From contig JAUCEF010000017.1 in NCBI GenBank assembly GCA_033558025.1, positions 1,550,001 through 1,614,000 of the forward strand: a DNA stretch of 64,000 nt, in the 5' to 3' direction. This stretch comes from Phytophthora sp. 'mugwort'. Lineage: Eukaryota > Oomycota > Peronosporomycetes > Peronosporales > Peronosporaceae. A model generated the notes under the pieces. The model worked only from the letters and a program-made list of their open reading frames with translations, searched no databases and had not been told where the DNA came from. The position numbers and the translations under genes are program-made. Positions 36,612 through 47,898 of this stretch are shown here, in pieces (position 1 is the first letter of the stretch; every line of letters starts with the position of its first letter).

Positions 36612-37166
36612 CTAATCCTCGCCCTTGCTGCCGAGGATGTCGTTCTCCGTGAGCTCGAGCACGTCCTCATCCGTGACAAAGCGGACCTTCTCACCCTTCT
36701 TCTTAAGCAAGCTCTCCACGTCGGTCGCGTCGTCCTCGAACCAGCCCAGCCGGTCGGCAATGAGGTGCAGGTTCTGGCAGCCGGGACAGCGCACCAGCAC
36801 CACGCCGTTGTAGTAGGCGTGCTTGCTGATGGTCTTTGCCGAGCGCGTCTCGCACACGCTGCATGTGTAGACCATCACGAACTTTTCACCTGGGCTCTCG
36901 ATGCCCGGAGCGCATGAGACCTCAGCGGAGGAGCCGGTGGAAGTGACAGACGAAGCGGGTGCGTCACTGTCTTCGTCATTCTGAGTGGCGAAGCAGCGGC
37001 TGTGGCTGTGCAAGTGCGGCAGCGCAGCGCTGGCAACACGCAGCAGAGGTGACGATGAGGAGCTGGCGGTGAAGACGCGGTGCAGCTCTTGAGACGAGAG
37101 AGACTGGGACGCAGCGCGCGATGGTCGTAGCGCAGGCGCACAACGCAAGACAGCTCGCCGCCACAT
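36612..37166 (-). CDS. DNLZ: DNL-type zinc finger protein, mitochondrial (Hep1/Zim17/Tim15)
   Basis: Single exon, 184 residues. Start chosen at the Met of [17 protein letters not shown] (37166) because it opens an Arg/Ser-rich amphipathic mitochondrial presequence of about 70 residues. The DNL finger follows: [46 protein letters not shown], with two CxxC pairs. In the family it binds and keeps mitochondrial HSP70 soluble and active for import. The tail has [20 protein letters not shown], also typical. Intact. Confidence 0.9.
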   Translation of the reverse strand: MWRRAVLRCAPALRPSRAASQSLSSQELHRVFTASSSSSPLLRVASAALPHLHSHSRCFATQNDEDSDAPASSVTSTGSSAEVSCAPGIESPGEKFVMVYTCSVCETRSAKTISKHAYYNGVVLVRCPGCQNLHLIADRLGWFEDDATDVESLLKKKGEKVRFVTDEDVLELTENDILGSKGED

Positions 37167-37324
37167 ATTGCTTGGAATGATCGATGTGTCAATGACGTTC
37201 GTAGCTCCTGGAACTTTGTTCACATCTGGAACTTTATGTAGCCATCTGAATATCGTTAAGAAATCGGTTTTTTTTTACTGGATCATGAAAGGCTGCGAAA
37301 GGAAACGCTTGAGTTTGATGCGCG

Positions 37325-40065
37325 ATGCGGTGGCCGATCTTGCTGCTGTTGCTGCTGTGGGCGTTGTGCTTGCGCCTGAAAGATGCAGCGATCACCTCGG
37401 CTTCCGTGACTCCAACGTCTCTGGATGCTGGCGTCACGGGAACAGTGGACGTGACCTTCACGACGGGCACCACCATTCCAGTTGGCGGGACAATTGCGGT
37501 GACATTCCCCTCCACTTTCTACGTGGACTCAGCGTCGATACTCTCAAATGTCGTCGGATTTGATGCCACTGGCAGTACCGTAGTAGCAACACCCGCTACT
37601 GGCGTAGTGGTTATCACAACTGCAGCGGCAGACGCTGCACCTGGAGCGATCTCATTCACACTCGACAGAATTTCGAATCCAGGTGCGACACGCTTGTAGT
37701 AATATTTATATAAGATGAGGGATTATCTAAGCTATCTTACAGGTCTAGGCACGTCATCAAGCTACTCGATCCGCACGAAGAGTGCTAGCGGCTCGACCCT
37801 CGAGTCAGCTACAGTAGCGGGATCCACTTTCAGCTCGTGGGCCATGTCCAATGCTGCTACGGTGACGGCAGCTTCATCGTTGGCCGGCAGGACAACGACG
37901 TACACAATCAGCTTGACTACTGATGTCTCGTTACGTATTGGAAGCGTGATTGCACTGAAAGTTCCTATACTCAGCGAAAGCGTGATCGTCTTCACTAGCG
38001 CCACTCTTGCTGGCTTAGTGAACATCGATACTGCCTCGAAGGTATTGCTAGTAGCGTCACCATATATTTTTCTCACAATTGCTGGTCAAGATATTGCTGC
38101 AGGAACTCTCGTGTCGATCACGTACGACAACATCATCAACGCGGCAGCACAACAAACGCCACCGTTTTACGTGGACACGAGGCACCCAAGCGGTGCCATT
38201 TTCCAGATCGGTGCTGCTATTGGCGGACTCACCTTCACGAGCACAACACTTCCATCAGCAGCGATAAAGCCTGTATCATATTGGGCCGGCGTTGTAACGG
38301 ACTACAATGTGGAGTTTGCCAACTTGGCCTACGTGCCGTTAGGCAGTCGAGTGGACGTAGAATTTCCATCCAGTTTCGACATTAGCGGTGCAAGTATGAG
38401 CCACAGCTCCAATTTACCAGTCGTGAATACTGTGTTCTCTGTGGTGAGCACAACCACAGCACGAGTGACACTAGGAAACAGTGCTGTACTACCTGGAACT
38501 GGACGCAAATTCACACTGAAGAACATACTCAATCCTGGATCCACCTGCGACGAATTTATTGTAGAGTATTGCACCACTCTTGGGGGGTCGTACACAGTCA
38601 CGATCAGTGACAACGGCGGCAAGCTATTCGAAGTCTTGACGACAGTGATTGGGACTCCAATTGTAAAGAAACCTCTCACTTACGGTCGTGTGCGTCCGTT
38701 GCTCAAGACTCCAAGCACGCTCACAATGGCGACGGTGACGCTGGACACTGTGACGACAATTCCGCTCGGCGGCTTTATTGAGGCTGTATTTCCTACTGAC
38801 TACAGTGTCGGGACTGGAACGATCACCGCTAGTGCGTTAACAAACATCCCCAGTGCTAGTACCGTTGTCACGTTTACATCCAACTCAGTGATGTTACAGA
38901 TTGCAGGTGCAAGTATTCCAGCAACTAAGGGCATCTCGTTTACTGTCGATATGATCACGACGCCGCCAAATTCAGCTGTTGGGAACTTTGTCGTGCGCAC
39001 TCGAGACGCAGGAGGCAATACCATTGAAGAGAGCAGCACTATTGGCGGTGAAGGATGCACGTACGTGAACGACTGTAGTGGTCATGGCACCTGTACACTA
39101 CTGTCGAAAGTTTGCATTTGCGACACTGGTTGGGGCTCTCCGACGGACGTAGCGGACTACAAGTCTCCAGACTGTTCGACGCGTAAGTACCTTCCTATTG
39201 CTGGCCGAAATGGTTTCAGCTTCTAATCCCAATGTCCATTGATGCAGGTGTATGTCCATCAAATTATGCATGGAGTTCCATTCCTGTAGACACCAGCACA
39301 GCCCATAACGTTCTTGTCGAATGCTCGGGCGTGGGGGTCTGTGATCGAATTGCTGGGACTTGCACGTGCTTTCCCGGTTTTGAAGGATCTGCGTGTGAAA
39401 GGAGTACGCGTCTTAGTATTTTTTTTCGCACTAGTTGGTGTTCACTAGGTGGTATTGCTTTGCTGTTGTGTGTGTAGTGGGGTGCCCCAACGAGTGTTAT
39501 GACCGAGGCATTTGCATGAGTATGCGCAGTATGGCTGGCGCCAAAAATGCACTGCCCATTTCTCCACCAACAACCTACGAAGGCGACCCGGTACGTCCGT
39601 TTTTCACTGCGAAAGCTACTGACTTAAACTAGTCCATTCATCACTTATGCCGTCGTTGTGCAGTTCTCCAGCACCTGGGATGCTGACAGGATTTTTGGCT
39701 GCGTTTGTGACTCGGGATGGGCTGTCGGGACCGCGAGCGGCGAGTTGCAAGCCACCGAGTTCTTTGGCGCGGACTGCTCGAAACGTACGCTGGGTCCCTA
39801 TCCGAAATGAACCATGACTGACGTTTTTGGTGCTTTAACCTCAACAGGACACTGCCCCACAGGAAACGACCCCGACACGACTGGAGACGAAACCGACTGT
39901 GAGGGCAAGACTGTGCCTGGGGGCTCCGCAGTAGGCGCCGCTGGGAATAAATGTCTAGTTGAGTGCTCCAACCGCGGGGTGTGCAACTACAAAACGGGTA
40001 TCTGCACTTGTTTCCAAGGATACGCGGGCTATGCCTGTCAAACACGAGACGGTCTCGCCAAATAG
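37325..40065 (+). CDS. Secreted modular protein: beta-type repeats plus EGF-like domains
   Basis: Six exons (37325-37682, 37743-39182, 39248-39403, 39478-39590, 39664-39784, 39848-40065), 2406 nt, 801 residues. A strong signal peptide (MRWPILLLLLLWALCLRL) leads the protein. About residues 22-570 hold four or more related blocks of about 120 residues with a 'IP-G--I-V-FPS-F' core: TIPVGGTIAVTFPSTF, YVPLGSRVDVEFPSSF, TIPLGGFIEAVFPTDY. They are Thr/Val/Ser-rich and probably beta sandwiches. The C-terminus has Cys-rich EGF-like units (NDCSGHGTCTLLSKVCICD, CSGVGVCDRIAGTCTCFPG, CSNRGVCNYKTGICTCFQG). No membrane anchor or GPI signal seen, so secreted or wall-bound. Domain function unknown; adhesion or cell-wall matrix is an inference from layout. 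Confidence 0.7.
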
Positions 40066-40283
40066 TTGCAGACTGTACATGAAGATAGGGATCAGCGCAC
40101 AAGTAGGAGGGATAAAGTTCGCATTACCGAAGATCATTGCTGCTCCAGCTTGCTGTGAGTTAAATAAGTATGACTGGTTGCAATGTCCTGCTCGCTTCCT
40201 GCCTTCGTTCTAAGGAATTACGCATGTTTGACCGATAGTCAAAATGTCGGTCAATCGTAAGAAAATTTGGCAGTTCACCCGAG

Positions 40284-41960
40284 TTATTCCATCTGGAGAA
40301 GCAGCTCCTTCTCGTCCAGAGCCTTCTTAGTGCTGATGTCGCAAATGTAGACCTTCGACTTGCGCTTCAGGTCGACCTTGGCCACCTTCGACGGGGGCAA
40401 GTCGTTCACTGTAGCCTCCACGAAGCCGCGCTCCAGAAACCAGTGCGCCGTACGCGTCGTCATCACAAACAGCTTGGTCACGCCCATGGCTGCTGCCTTG
40501 CGCATAATATATCCTAGCATAGCATTACCCTTGCCCAGATTGCGGTAGGCCGGATCCACGGCTACACAGCCCATCTCGGCAAAGTTGTTCTCATATGGCT
40601 GCAGTGTGCAGCAAGCGATGATGGCACCGTCGCGCTCTACAACCGTAAAGGTGTCCACGTTGCTCTCGATCTGCTCCTGGTCACGCGACACGAGCACGTC
40701 GTCGTCCAGCAACGGCTGGATGAGACGCATGACGCTCACAATGTCATTCGTCGTAGCCATGCGGATCCCTTCGTACATGTGCTTCGTGATCATAAGGCCC
40801 TCACCATCGCGGGTAAAGAGCTCCTGGAGCAAGCCGCCATCCACATGTCGGCTAACAAGGTGCGAGCGCTTGACCCCGTTGACACAGGCCTTGATGGACT
40901 CTTTCACGTACAGCAAGAAGTCGCCGCTAATATCCGGGTTCTGGCACGCCAGTTCCACATACTGTTGTGCCTGCTCAATAACCAGCGTCTGTACAACCGA
41001 GTTGGATCGCGAGTCGATCAGCTCTTCGCCGTTGTGCATGAAGATGAGCTTGGAGCTCTCTAACTGTATAGCACACTTACTGGCCACCTGTTCCGACAGA
41101 CAGTTGAACACTTCGCCACTGGCACTGTATCCAATGCTTGATATGAGCACAATGTCACCGTTGTCCAGCGAAGCGCGCACCTTGTCGACATTGAGTCGTC
41201 GCATCTCTCCGGTGTTCTTAAAGTCTACGCCTCCTCGGACGCCCACGGGCTGCGCAGTGATGAAGTTGCCCGAGGCAATGTTAATCGTCCTGGCACGTCC
41301 AGGTGAGTTGACAATTCCTCGTCCGAGGTAACTCTCAATCTGGAAGCGCACGGAACCGGCTGCATCCATTGCGCATTGAAGCTCCATTGGCCCCGTGATG
41401 CGCATGCCGCAGTCGAATCTCTGCGAGAGTTTGCGGAGTGACAGCTGTCGGTTAAGTTGCGGTCGGGAACCCGCCACCAGCACCAGTTTGATGCCAAACG
41501 TGTTGAGCAACGCGATGTCGTGCATGACGGCGCCGAAGAGGTGGGACTCAACCAGCTGCCCCGGCAGGTGGATGACCATGGTGGTGCCACGGTGGAAGTT
41601 AATGTAAGGCGACATGTCCCGGAACATGGCCGTGAAGGACGACGGCCCCACGCTGGCGCTGCGGCCCTCGGTTTGAAGGGCCTGCTGAACGCGCAAGCAC
41701 TCGGGCGGCACCATGGGCAAGAAGTCGGCGTAAGCGGCCTGGTGATCATCCATGGGCGGCGACAACCCGACGGGTCCGAAGCCGTGGCCGTGACCGGTGC
41801 CGACTGCCTCACCGAGGGGTGCAGAGGGCGATGCCGCAGCCTGCAGCGCCGCGCGGGCGGACGTGAAGACGCGCAGACTTCCCAGAGACGAGCGTGAGCG
41901 ACCGCAGGCGGCCGCGAAGAGCAGTCGACGCGAGTGCAGGACACCGGGACGGACCCACAT
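40284..41960 (-). CDS. ArgA/NAGS: N-acetylglutamate synthase, mitochondrial (kinase-like plus GNAT)
   Basis: Single exon, 558 residues. N-terminus MWVRPGVLHSRRLLFAAACG is a likely mitochondrial presequence. Residues about 120-400 are an amino-acid-kinase-fold domain: HLPGQLVESHLFGAVMHDIA, GIKLVLVAGSRPQLNRQL, GDIVLISSIGYSASGEVFN. Residues about 405-545 are a GNAT acetyltransferase: GCVAVDPAYRNLGKGNAMLG (acetyl-CoA loop), KLFVMTTRTAHWFLERGFVE. This fused form is ArgA-type N-acetylglutamate synthase, which makes N-acetylglutamate from glutamate and acetyl-CoA as first step of arginine synthesis; the kinase-like part binds arginine for feedback. Bacterial ArgA is shorter (about 440), the rest is targeting and linker. 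Intact. Confidence 0.9.
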   Translation of the reverse strand: MWVRPGVLHSRRLLFAAACGRSRSSLGSLRVFTSARAALQAAASPSAPLGEAVGTGHGHGFGPVGLSPPMDDHQAAYADFLPMVPPECLRVQQALQTEGRSASVGPSSFTAMFRDMSPYINFHRGTTMVIHLPGQLVESHLFGAVMHDIALLNTFGIKLVLVAGSRPQLNRQLSLRKLSQRFDCGMRITGPMELQCAMDAAGSVRFQIESYLGRGIVNSPGRARTINIASGNFITAQPVGVRGGVDFKNTGEMRRLNVDKVRASLDNGDIVLISSIGYSASGEVFNCLSEQVASKCAIQLESSKLIFMHNGEELIDSRSNSVVQTLVIEQAQQYVELACQNPDISGDFLLYVKESIKACVNGVKRSHLVSRHVDGGLLQELFTRDGEGLMITKHMYEGIRMATTNDIVSVMRLIQPLLDDDVLVSRDQEQIESNVDTFTVVERDGAIIACCTLQPYENNFAEMGCVAVDPAYRNLGKGNAMLGYIMRKAAAMGVTKLFVMTTRTAHWFLERGFVEATVNDLPPSKVAKVDLKRKSKVYICDISTKKALDEKELLLQME

Positions 41961-42770
41961 GGAGTTTGAGCTGATAGGGGGCGTGGGGCTTGGTCAGCAG
42001 GGCGGGGAGAAGCTCTTGTCTGCGGTGAGGCGAGTACGAGTGTGGAGGGCGCGACGGGCACATCATGCGAGCATTTCTGAGGTGGTTGGCCCAGCAAAAA
42101 CCACCCGACTTGCTCTTTTTTTTCCCGGCGCGATGACGTGCTTGAAAGATCGAGGTGAAATGACGGAGCGTGGGTTTGCTTTAGCTTGCAAAACAATTAA
42201 AATGATGATGTCGTAGCAAAGGACATGCCATAGGCGAGTGTTGAAGACTCGTTACATAGGTACAGACATCCGTTTCTTGCGCGATCCGGGGCATTGCGAG
42301 TCGCGCGAGCTTTTTATTGTGGCGAAGAGCGCTGCAAAGCGGCAAGGACCGTCACGACACCAAAACGATCACGGCCTTCAAGCTGCCTACTGTAGCGATC
42401 TGTTGATTCATGCTGTCTTCTATTAAGCGCTCCGATACCGGTATTGTACCGTGCGAATTGTTAAACCGGCTACTTCAGTTTCCGCACTTGCCTCAGACTT
42501 CAATGTCAATAGTCGCAGTCACAGTCTAAATCCAGCATCGAAGCTCGTTGCTCTTTCAATGCTGTGTTTCGGTGACGCGTGGGGTCCCATGCCGGTGCTT
42601 GAAGGTGTGCTAGCGCAGTGGACGTCTGCGAGTCACCGTCTGCATCAGTGCACGGCTGCGATCCAGCAGCTCGTGCTACATACGTTTGTTGAGACGCAAT
42701 CTTTGAATACTTCGCAGCTGCTGCACCAAGGCTACGCCTAAGCTTTTACACTTCGGGGCTGGCTAGGGCA
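41961..42770. other. Intergenic region without recognisable gene
   Basis: The plus-strand open frame 42451-42741 (97 codons) has no recognisable motif and no clear exon partners. The first 200 bp are the NAGS promoter side. Confidence 0.35.
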
Positions 42771-42777
42771 GTTTCCC

Positions 42778-42821
42778 TAATACCGATCCCAGTGTACCGG
42801 CGTACACTGGGATCGGTATTA
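42778..42821. repeat. 44-nt near-uninterrupted palindrome
   Basis: Arms of 20 nt (TAATACCGATCCCAGTGTAC and its exact reverse complement) around a CGGC loop. It begins a short AT-rich block that ends near 42935 with TAGTAGGGAAAC, roughly the inverse of GTTTCCCTAATA at 42771-42782, so it may be one end of a small inverted-repeat element. Confidence 0.85.
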
Positions 42822-43082
42822 AAACAAGAAATAGTACGGTAAAGTAATAATATTACACTAATATTATTAGTAATACGTATTATTATTTCCAAGAGTAGCG
42901 GTATTACTAATGACCTGTTATTAGTAGGGAAACCCAATAAATATTACTAAAAAGCTAATATTTTCGAGGAAAAGAGGATTTTGGGAGGCCGCGCTCAGCT
43001 GCAGTGATCCTCTAGTGGGTGGCAGCGAGGCCTTCTTCTTCCCTCATTCCGCGATTTTCCAGGTGAAGAGCAGCTGGAGACG

Positions 43083-45311
43083 ATGAAATGTCCCAAAGCT
43101 GGCTGCTTATTGAACGGCGTGTCCGAAATGGATCCTTGTTGCATTTGCAATCGTCTAGTGCAGCAACGAGCTCTGCGGCGACGAGGACCTGAACGAGCGG
43201 TAAGACCTTATCAAAGCTCTCTCGCATCCTCATTTGTGCTGTCCAACGTGATAGTGTTGGCGCATGCTCGCAGGTTTTGTAACCAGGATGCGTCCGCGCT
43301 TACAAGAACGAAGACGAGCCGGCCGTATTGACTTCACTCGTAAGCAACCAAGGAATCTCCGTATCCAGTCAGACCACTGAAGTTAACCCGGTCGACCTTT
43401 CCAGTGATCCGTGTCCTTCTACCGCTACCCCTCGACCTCCTGGTATACCGGATTCTGTCGAGCATTTTCAACGCCCAGATCACGCGACAAAATCTGGGAC
43501 GTAATGCACCTGCTCAATAGTCCCGGTGATTTACCACGGGAAGATCTACACGCACATCAACACACACTGTACTCAAACAAAACCGTGGAAGGAGGCGCTC
43601 CACATCGACCAGAACAGCTCCAACGCAAAGAGTCATATAAGCAATCATCCCGAGCACAAGATTGCGGAACAAGAGCAGACGACCCGGACCAAAAGGGCAC
43701 ATAAGTACCTAGGCGACAACATGGAGAATAAGCGACCTGTGCCAGGAACCGCCGACAAGCCTCAAGGCAAGAGCCACAAGCCTTTTTTCGCCTTACGTAA
43801 AGAACAGAAGGCTGGACTTGTATCGCAGTTGTTGATTGAAGACGGTACGAAACGAGCTGTGCATTATTTCACTGTTTTAATAACTAACTAACTGTGTTCT
43901 TTTCTGTGCTATGCTTGCATTTCACTTTGTCTCAAACACCTACCTTTCTCACACTCTTTCAAGGTTTGTCTGATGGTCGTATGGCTACCCACCTTCAGCC
44001 AAAACTCATAACGACCTTCTGGATGTGAGTTACGAAAGAGTTTTGAAGAGCACGACCGAGTTGTTTCAGAACGAGTATCAGTTGTTGTATACAACATGAG
44101 CTTTCTGAATGCTATGCACGACTCAAGGACAAATTTTTCAAAGGACAATATCGTCGGAACTTCAGTCGTGTTCACGACCACAACTGGATGTTCGTGTATC
44201 TATCGTTGCTGGCCGTAGCAAAGAACGATGGACATGAGCCAATGGATGTAGTGGAGCTGATCAACTTCAAGTTGAGATCCCTTTTTGGCTTGGTTGTGGA
44301 GACGACAGCAAAATTTTCCATTTCGGACGCTGCGCTCGCTGCCCGTAAAGTGTCTCTCCTCTTGACGCTAATCTGCAGACGGATTGAGCGATGCATTGAC
44401 TAAATTTATGCATTGGTTAGAGCGTAGGTCTCAAGGAGAATACAGAGACTAGAATTGTCGAGGATTCGCTCACGAAAGTGAAGAGCAAAGTTCGTGTGGT
44501 TGTGACAGAGGGCAGTGAGTTTCGCGAAGGCTCTGCAGTGATCCGTCAGCTTTGGACTTTGAACAAGTACTTCTCCAACCCCAAGAGCACTTAGCGAGGT
44601 CACAAGTTGAAGGAGATGCAGATGTTGCACTGCCTGCCAGTGATTGGCGGGCTAATCGACGATGACGTGAGAGTGGCGTCTGTTGCAAATTATTCCGCCG
44701 CTCCATTATCACTTACACGGAATATCGAAGGTATTTTCGGAGTGTTAAAGATGCCAAGAACGACAAAGAGGTGTTCACAAATATCTCTGCAACAGAATTG
44801 GTGGGAACTGATAGTCGAGATGGAAGCGAATACGCATCGTGTGTCAAATCTTGCTTTGGTGGAGACTCAAGCGGCTAACATGTCTTCGTCGACGATGTAT
44901 GTCCTGCTTCGTCTTGTTTCGGCTCGCATGAACTCCTACAAATTTCCAACGGGCCAACTCGACGCTCCTAGAGATGATGATTAAACAAGATAAACTTTCC
45001 GCTCTCAATCTCGACTTAGGGAGCGCTACATCAAACGCATTCTCCACCAGATTGCTTCCAGACTTCTTAAACCGTGGGTGCAGATGGGGATGGCACTGCT
45101 GCTTGACCCGCGTACAAAACGATCTGCCAAAAACTACCTTCCTATTCCAGACTTCCCTGAAGCGCATACGGACAATCTTACGAAAGACACGATGGCGCTA
45201 CTGTACATGGAGCATCGTGAGCTGTACAAACGGAAGTATGGCAAAACCAGCCAAATGAGAACGCATACAGCCCAGTCCCCACGTCTAACTCTCCGTCCTG
45301 CGAAGCTTTAA
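43083..45311 (+). pseudogene. Decayed hAT-like transposase
   Basis: Pieces in several frames. A BED-type finger remnant lies around 43526-43660 (THCTQTKPWKEALHI, SSNAKSHISNHPEHK). A middle part (44190-44400) reads MFVYLSLLAVAKNDGHEPMD. A later block (44607-45310) has SLQQNWWELIVEMEANTHRV, then MALLLDPRTKRSAKNYL, the 'LDPR.K' signature before the hAT dimerisation domain. Stops and shifts are frequent. No complete C-terminal dimerisation motif was found. AT-rich flanks (42830-42960 and 45830-46060) may be its ends. Confidence 0.5.
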
Positions 45312-45811
45312 ATGCGTCTGAAGGTGAGATGGAACTCTTGTGTGGCGAGGAGGCGTATGAACAGACTGGCTGCGCTTAACAGAGTCCGCATTGCACAAAT
45401 AAGCTGATGTATTGTGGATAGGTGGTTAGACCTTTGTGTGGAGTGAGGTTGCGAAGCAGCAGTTTCCGAAAACCGAAGATCGAACGCAATTCTGAGCAAA
45501 CTGTCCATGACACACTCCAAGGGCAAACGTGTTTGGAATATGAACCGCCTGTGTCAGTACGTCAATGTCAGGCAGTGGTTCGTTGACATCGGCAATGACA
45601 TTTTTCCTGCGATCGCGTTGCTTGCACACGTCTGGCTGGGACGCTACTCATCCACGGCTTAACCAGGAGAGGGGGTTTTCTACGGGATATATCGTTATAA
45701 GCCCTTTGCTTATACGAACAAGCAACGAACGGGCCCCACGGCAGCTGATACCCCACCACAATCGTCAGGAGATTGATCGCATGAAGGAGAGTTTGCACAG
45801 CCGGTGGTAGT

Positions 45812-46070
45812 TGGGATTAGTATTAAATTTTGCGCTATTATTACTTATCACATTAAAATCGACCTCTACTTAGTAATATCTTATAGTATTATAAGAAAAT
45901 GAACCGAACATTATCATTATTACTAAGTGGCGGAAACCAATTATACTACCAATCCCTTCCGGTAGACTTTGCCGTAGTAATATAGTACATTGCATACTGC
46001 AGTAGTACTGTACAGTAAGGAAGTAATATACCGGATAAGCAGGAGGATTATCCATATGTAAATCAGGGTA
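45812..46070. repeat. AT-rich block with many TAATA/TAGTAATA motifs
   Basis: Composition and repeated TTACTAAGT, TAGTAATAT words resemble 42830-42960 on the other side of the hAT remnant, suggesting terminal or subterminal repeats. Not aligned exactly. Confidence 0.3.
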
Positions 46071-46194
46071 CCAGCCCAATGAAGACTACTGTATTGATAG
46101 GAAAATCCAGCGTCGCGATTGGCCATCGATTCAAACACCAGCTGTATCATTCACGCCCAGTGACGACAGAGCATACCCTGCGGGACGGATGCAA

Positions 46195-46209
46195 TTCATT
46201 CCTCCATTG
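46195..46209 (+). promoter_or_regulatory. Possible oomycete initiator before the EndoU gene
   Basis: TTCATTCCTCCATTG lies about 30 bp before the ATG at 46230 and approximates the initiator consensus (one extra base). Confidence 0.3.
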
Positions 46210-46229
46210 ACGCCTCGATCACCAGCACG

Positions 46230-47745
46230 ATGGCCAGTGTTACCCCAACTTGTACGGGACGGCAGCGCAAAACCTGCGGTGACCGCTAATCGTCCGTTCT
46301 AACCCTTGGGCCTACCGCTGTCTGTGCTTGCAGTCGCAGAGCTCAAGAGCCTGTCGGCCGCGTGTAACAAGCTCTGGGAGCTGGATACCAACCGGCTGGA
46401 GCCCAATGTGCACTACGAGCTGAACCTACAGGAGGGCAAGACTGCCTATGGTCGTGGAGACGCGGCGCGCGAACCGCTCTTTACGTTCGTAGACCCGTGC
46501 GTCTTCGAGCGCCGCACTTACAAGCTGCTTTTCGACCTGCTGGACAACTACGAGCGCGAGGTGCGTGCATTACCGTTGACTGCAGTTTGTTGTTGTTGCT
46601 GATACGCTGTGTCGTCTGTTATACAGACGGGTGTGACGGAAAGGGTGACGCCCCAGGAGCTGGCGGAGAACAACGCCTTCCTGAACGCCGTGGTCGAGAC
46701 GGCACCTATGCGCTATGTGCACACGTACGTAGCTATTTGGCGGTATGGAGGAGCTGTTCGCTCATGTAACTCATTGTTCATTACTGATTACAAATTGCAG
46801 GTGGTTGGTAAAGAACAAGAAGTTTACAGGAGATGTGCAGGACTTCAAGAAGAAGCTGGAGCTCGTTTGGTTCGGACTCTATCGCCGTGAAGTGCGCAAC
46901 GACTCATCGGGTTTCGAACACGTCTTCGTGGGCGAGGAGAAGAATGTAAGGCTGCCTAACTTACATATTTGATTGCACCGGATAATTTTTTTTTACTAAC
47001 GAGTTTGGCGGTTTGATTTATTGTTTTGCTGAGCAGGGCAAGATCTGCGGCTGCCACAATTGGCTCCAGGTGTACAATGAGGAGCGCAACGGCCGCATTG
47101 ACTATAGAGGCTACATTCGTCCCAAGCAGCGTGGGTGCAAGTTCATGGAGCCCCACAACAAGGAGCAGCTCATCACGTTCCAGTTCCAGTGGGAAGACGA
47201 GACAAAACCCGTGTCCACGAGGTGCGAACGGGTTATTGCAATTTAATGCTGATCAAGTTCCTAATTAACGTTCTGTTTATTATCACTGTAGTTTGGTCGG
47301 TGTGAGCCCGGAGTTCGAAATGGCTTTGTACACGATGTGCTTCCTCAATGGCCAAGAGAACAATAACGTCCAGCTCGGGCCGTACCTCTGCAACATCAAG
47401 TGCTTCACTTTTGGACGCGGCAAGGACACCAAAATCGGCACGGCTTTCCCTGAAGCTTTACCGTTGACAGAAGCGCAGGCCGCGACCAAGATTCAGGCCA
47501 TCATGCGTGGCCTTCACGCTCGCATGCAAAACCCGCATGTTCGTCGCCAGGCACCACCTCCTCCTCCTGGTGCCGCTTGGGGCCCGCCGCCCGGAGGTGC
47601 TGCCACCCCGGCCCCGCTGCCTACCCGACCGACTGGAAATGCATGGACTAAGCCCCTTACGCAGGCTGTCCCTCCGGCACCCACCATCACTGTCCCTGCA
47701 GGGCCGAAGCCTACTGGTGCTTGGGGCCAGCCGCACAAATGGTAG
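46230..47745 (+). CDS. EndoU (XendoU) ribonuclease with C-terminal IQ motif
   Basis: Six exons (46230-46278, 46334-46560, 46627-46724, 46801-46945, 47037-47221, 47292-47745), 1158 nt, 385 residues. The EndoU fold spans about residues 18-285. Catalytic-region motifs: GFEHVFVGEEKNG (E164, H165, E170), CGCHNWLQVYNEE (H180), DYRGYI, TKPVSTSLVG (K230) and SPEFEMALYTMCFLNG. So the two His, the Lys and the flanking Glu are in place. The family cuts RNA at uridylates, Mn-dependent, leaving 2',3'-cyclic phosphate. Unusual tail: an IQ motif (ATKIQAIMRGLHARMQ, about 299-314) then a Pro-rich, Gly/Ala-rich region (QAPPPPPGAAWGPPPGG). No signal peptide, so intracellular, unlike secreted EndoU enzymes. The IQ motif predicts calmodulin control. 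Confidence 0.88.
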
Positions 47746-47898
47746 CCTTTTGCTTCGAATCGTGAAAGAGTTTCTCGAAAAGGAATTCAATTGCACATAG
47801 TACAGCATTTACATGTAGATAACCATAGCTAAACCCTGCGATAACAACAACACTTGATTGTTGTGTCCCCGCTATCCGTTTCGAGGTTTCCTCGCGAG

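Noticed and set aside
40585..41331. 248-codon plus-strand frame
   Set aside because: Antisense of the NAGS coding sequence.
41225..42196. 323-codon minus-strand frame over the start of the NAGS gene
   Set aside because: Overlaps the clear NAGS frame in another phase; Ser/Arg/Pro-rich low-quality protein.
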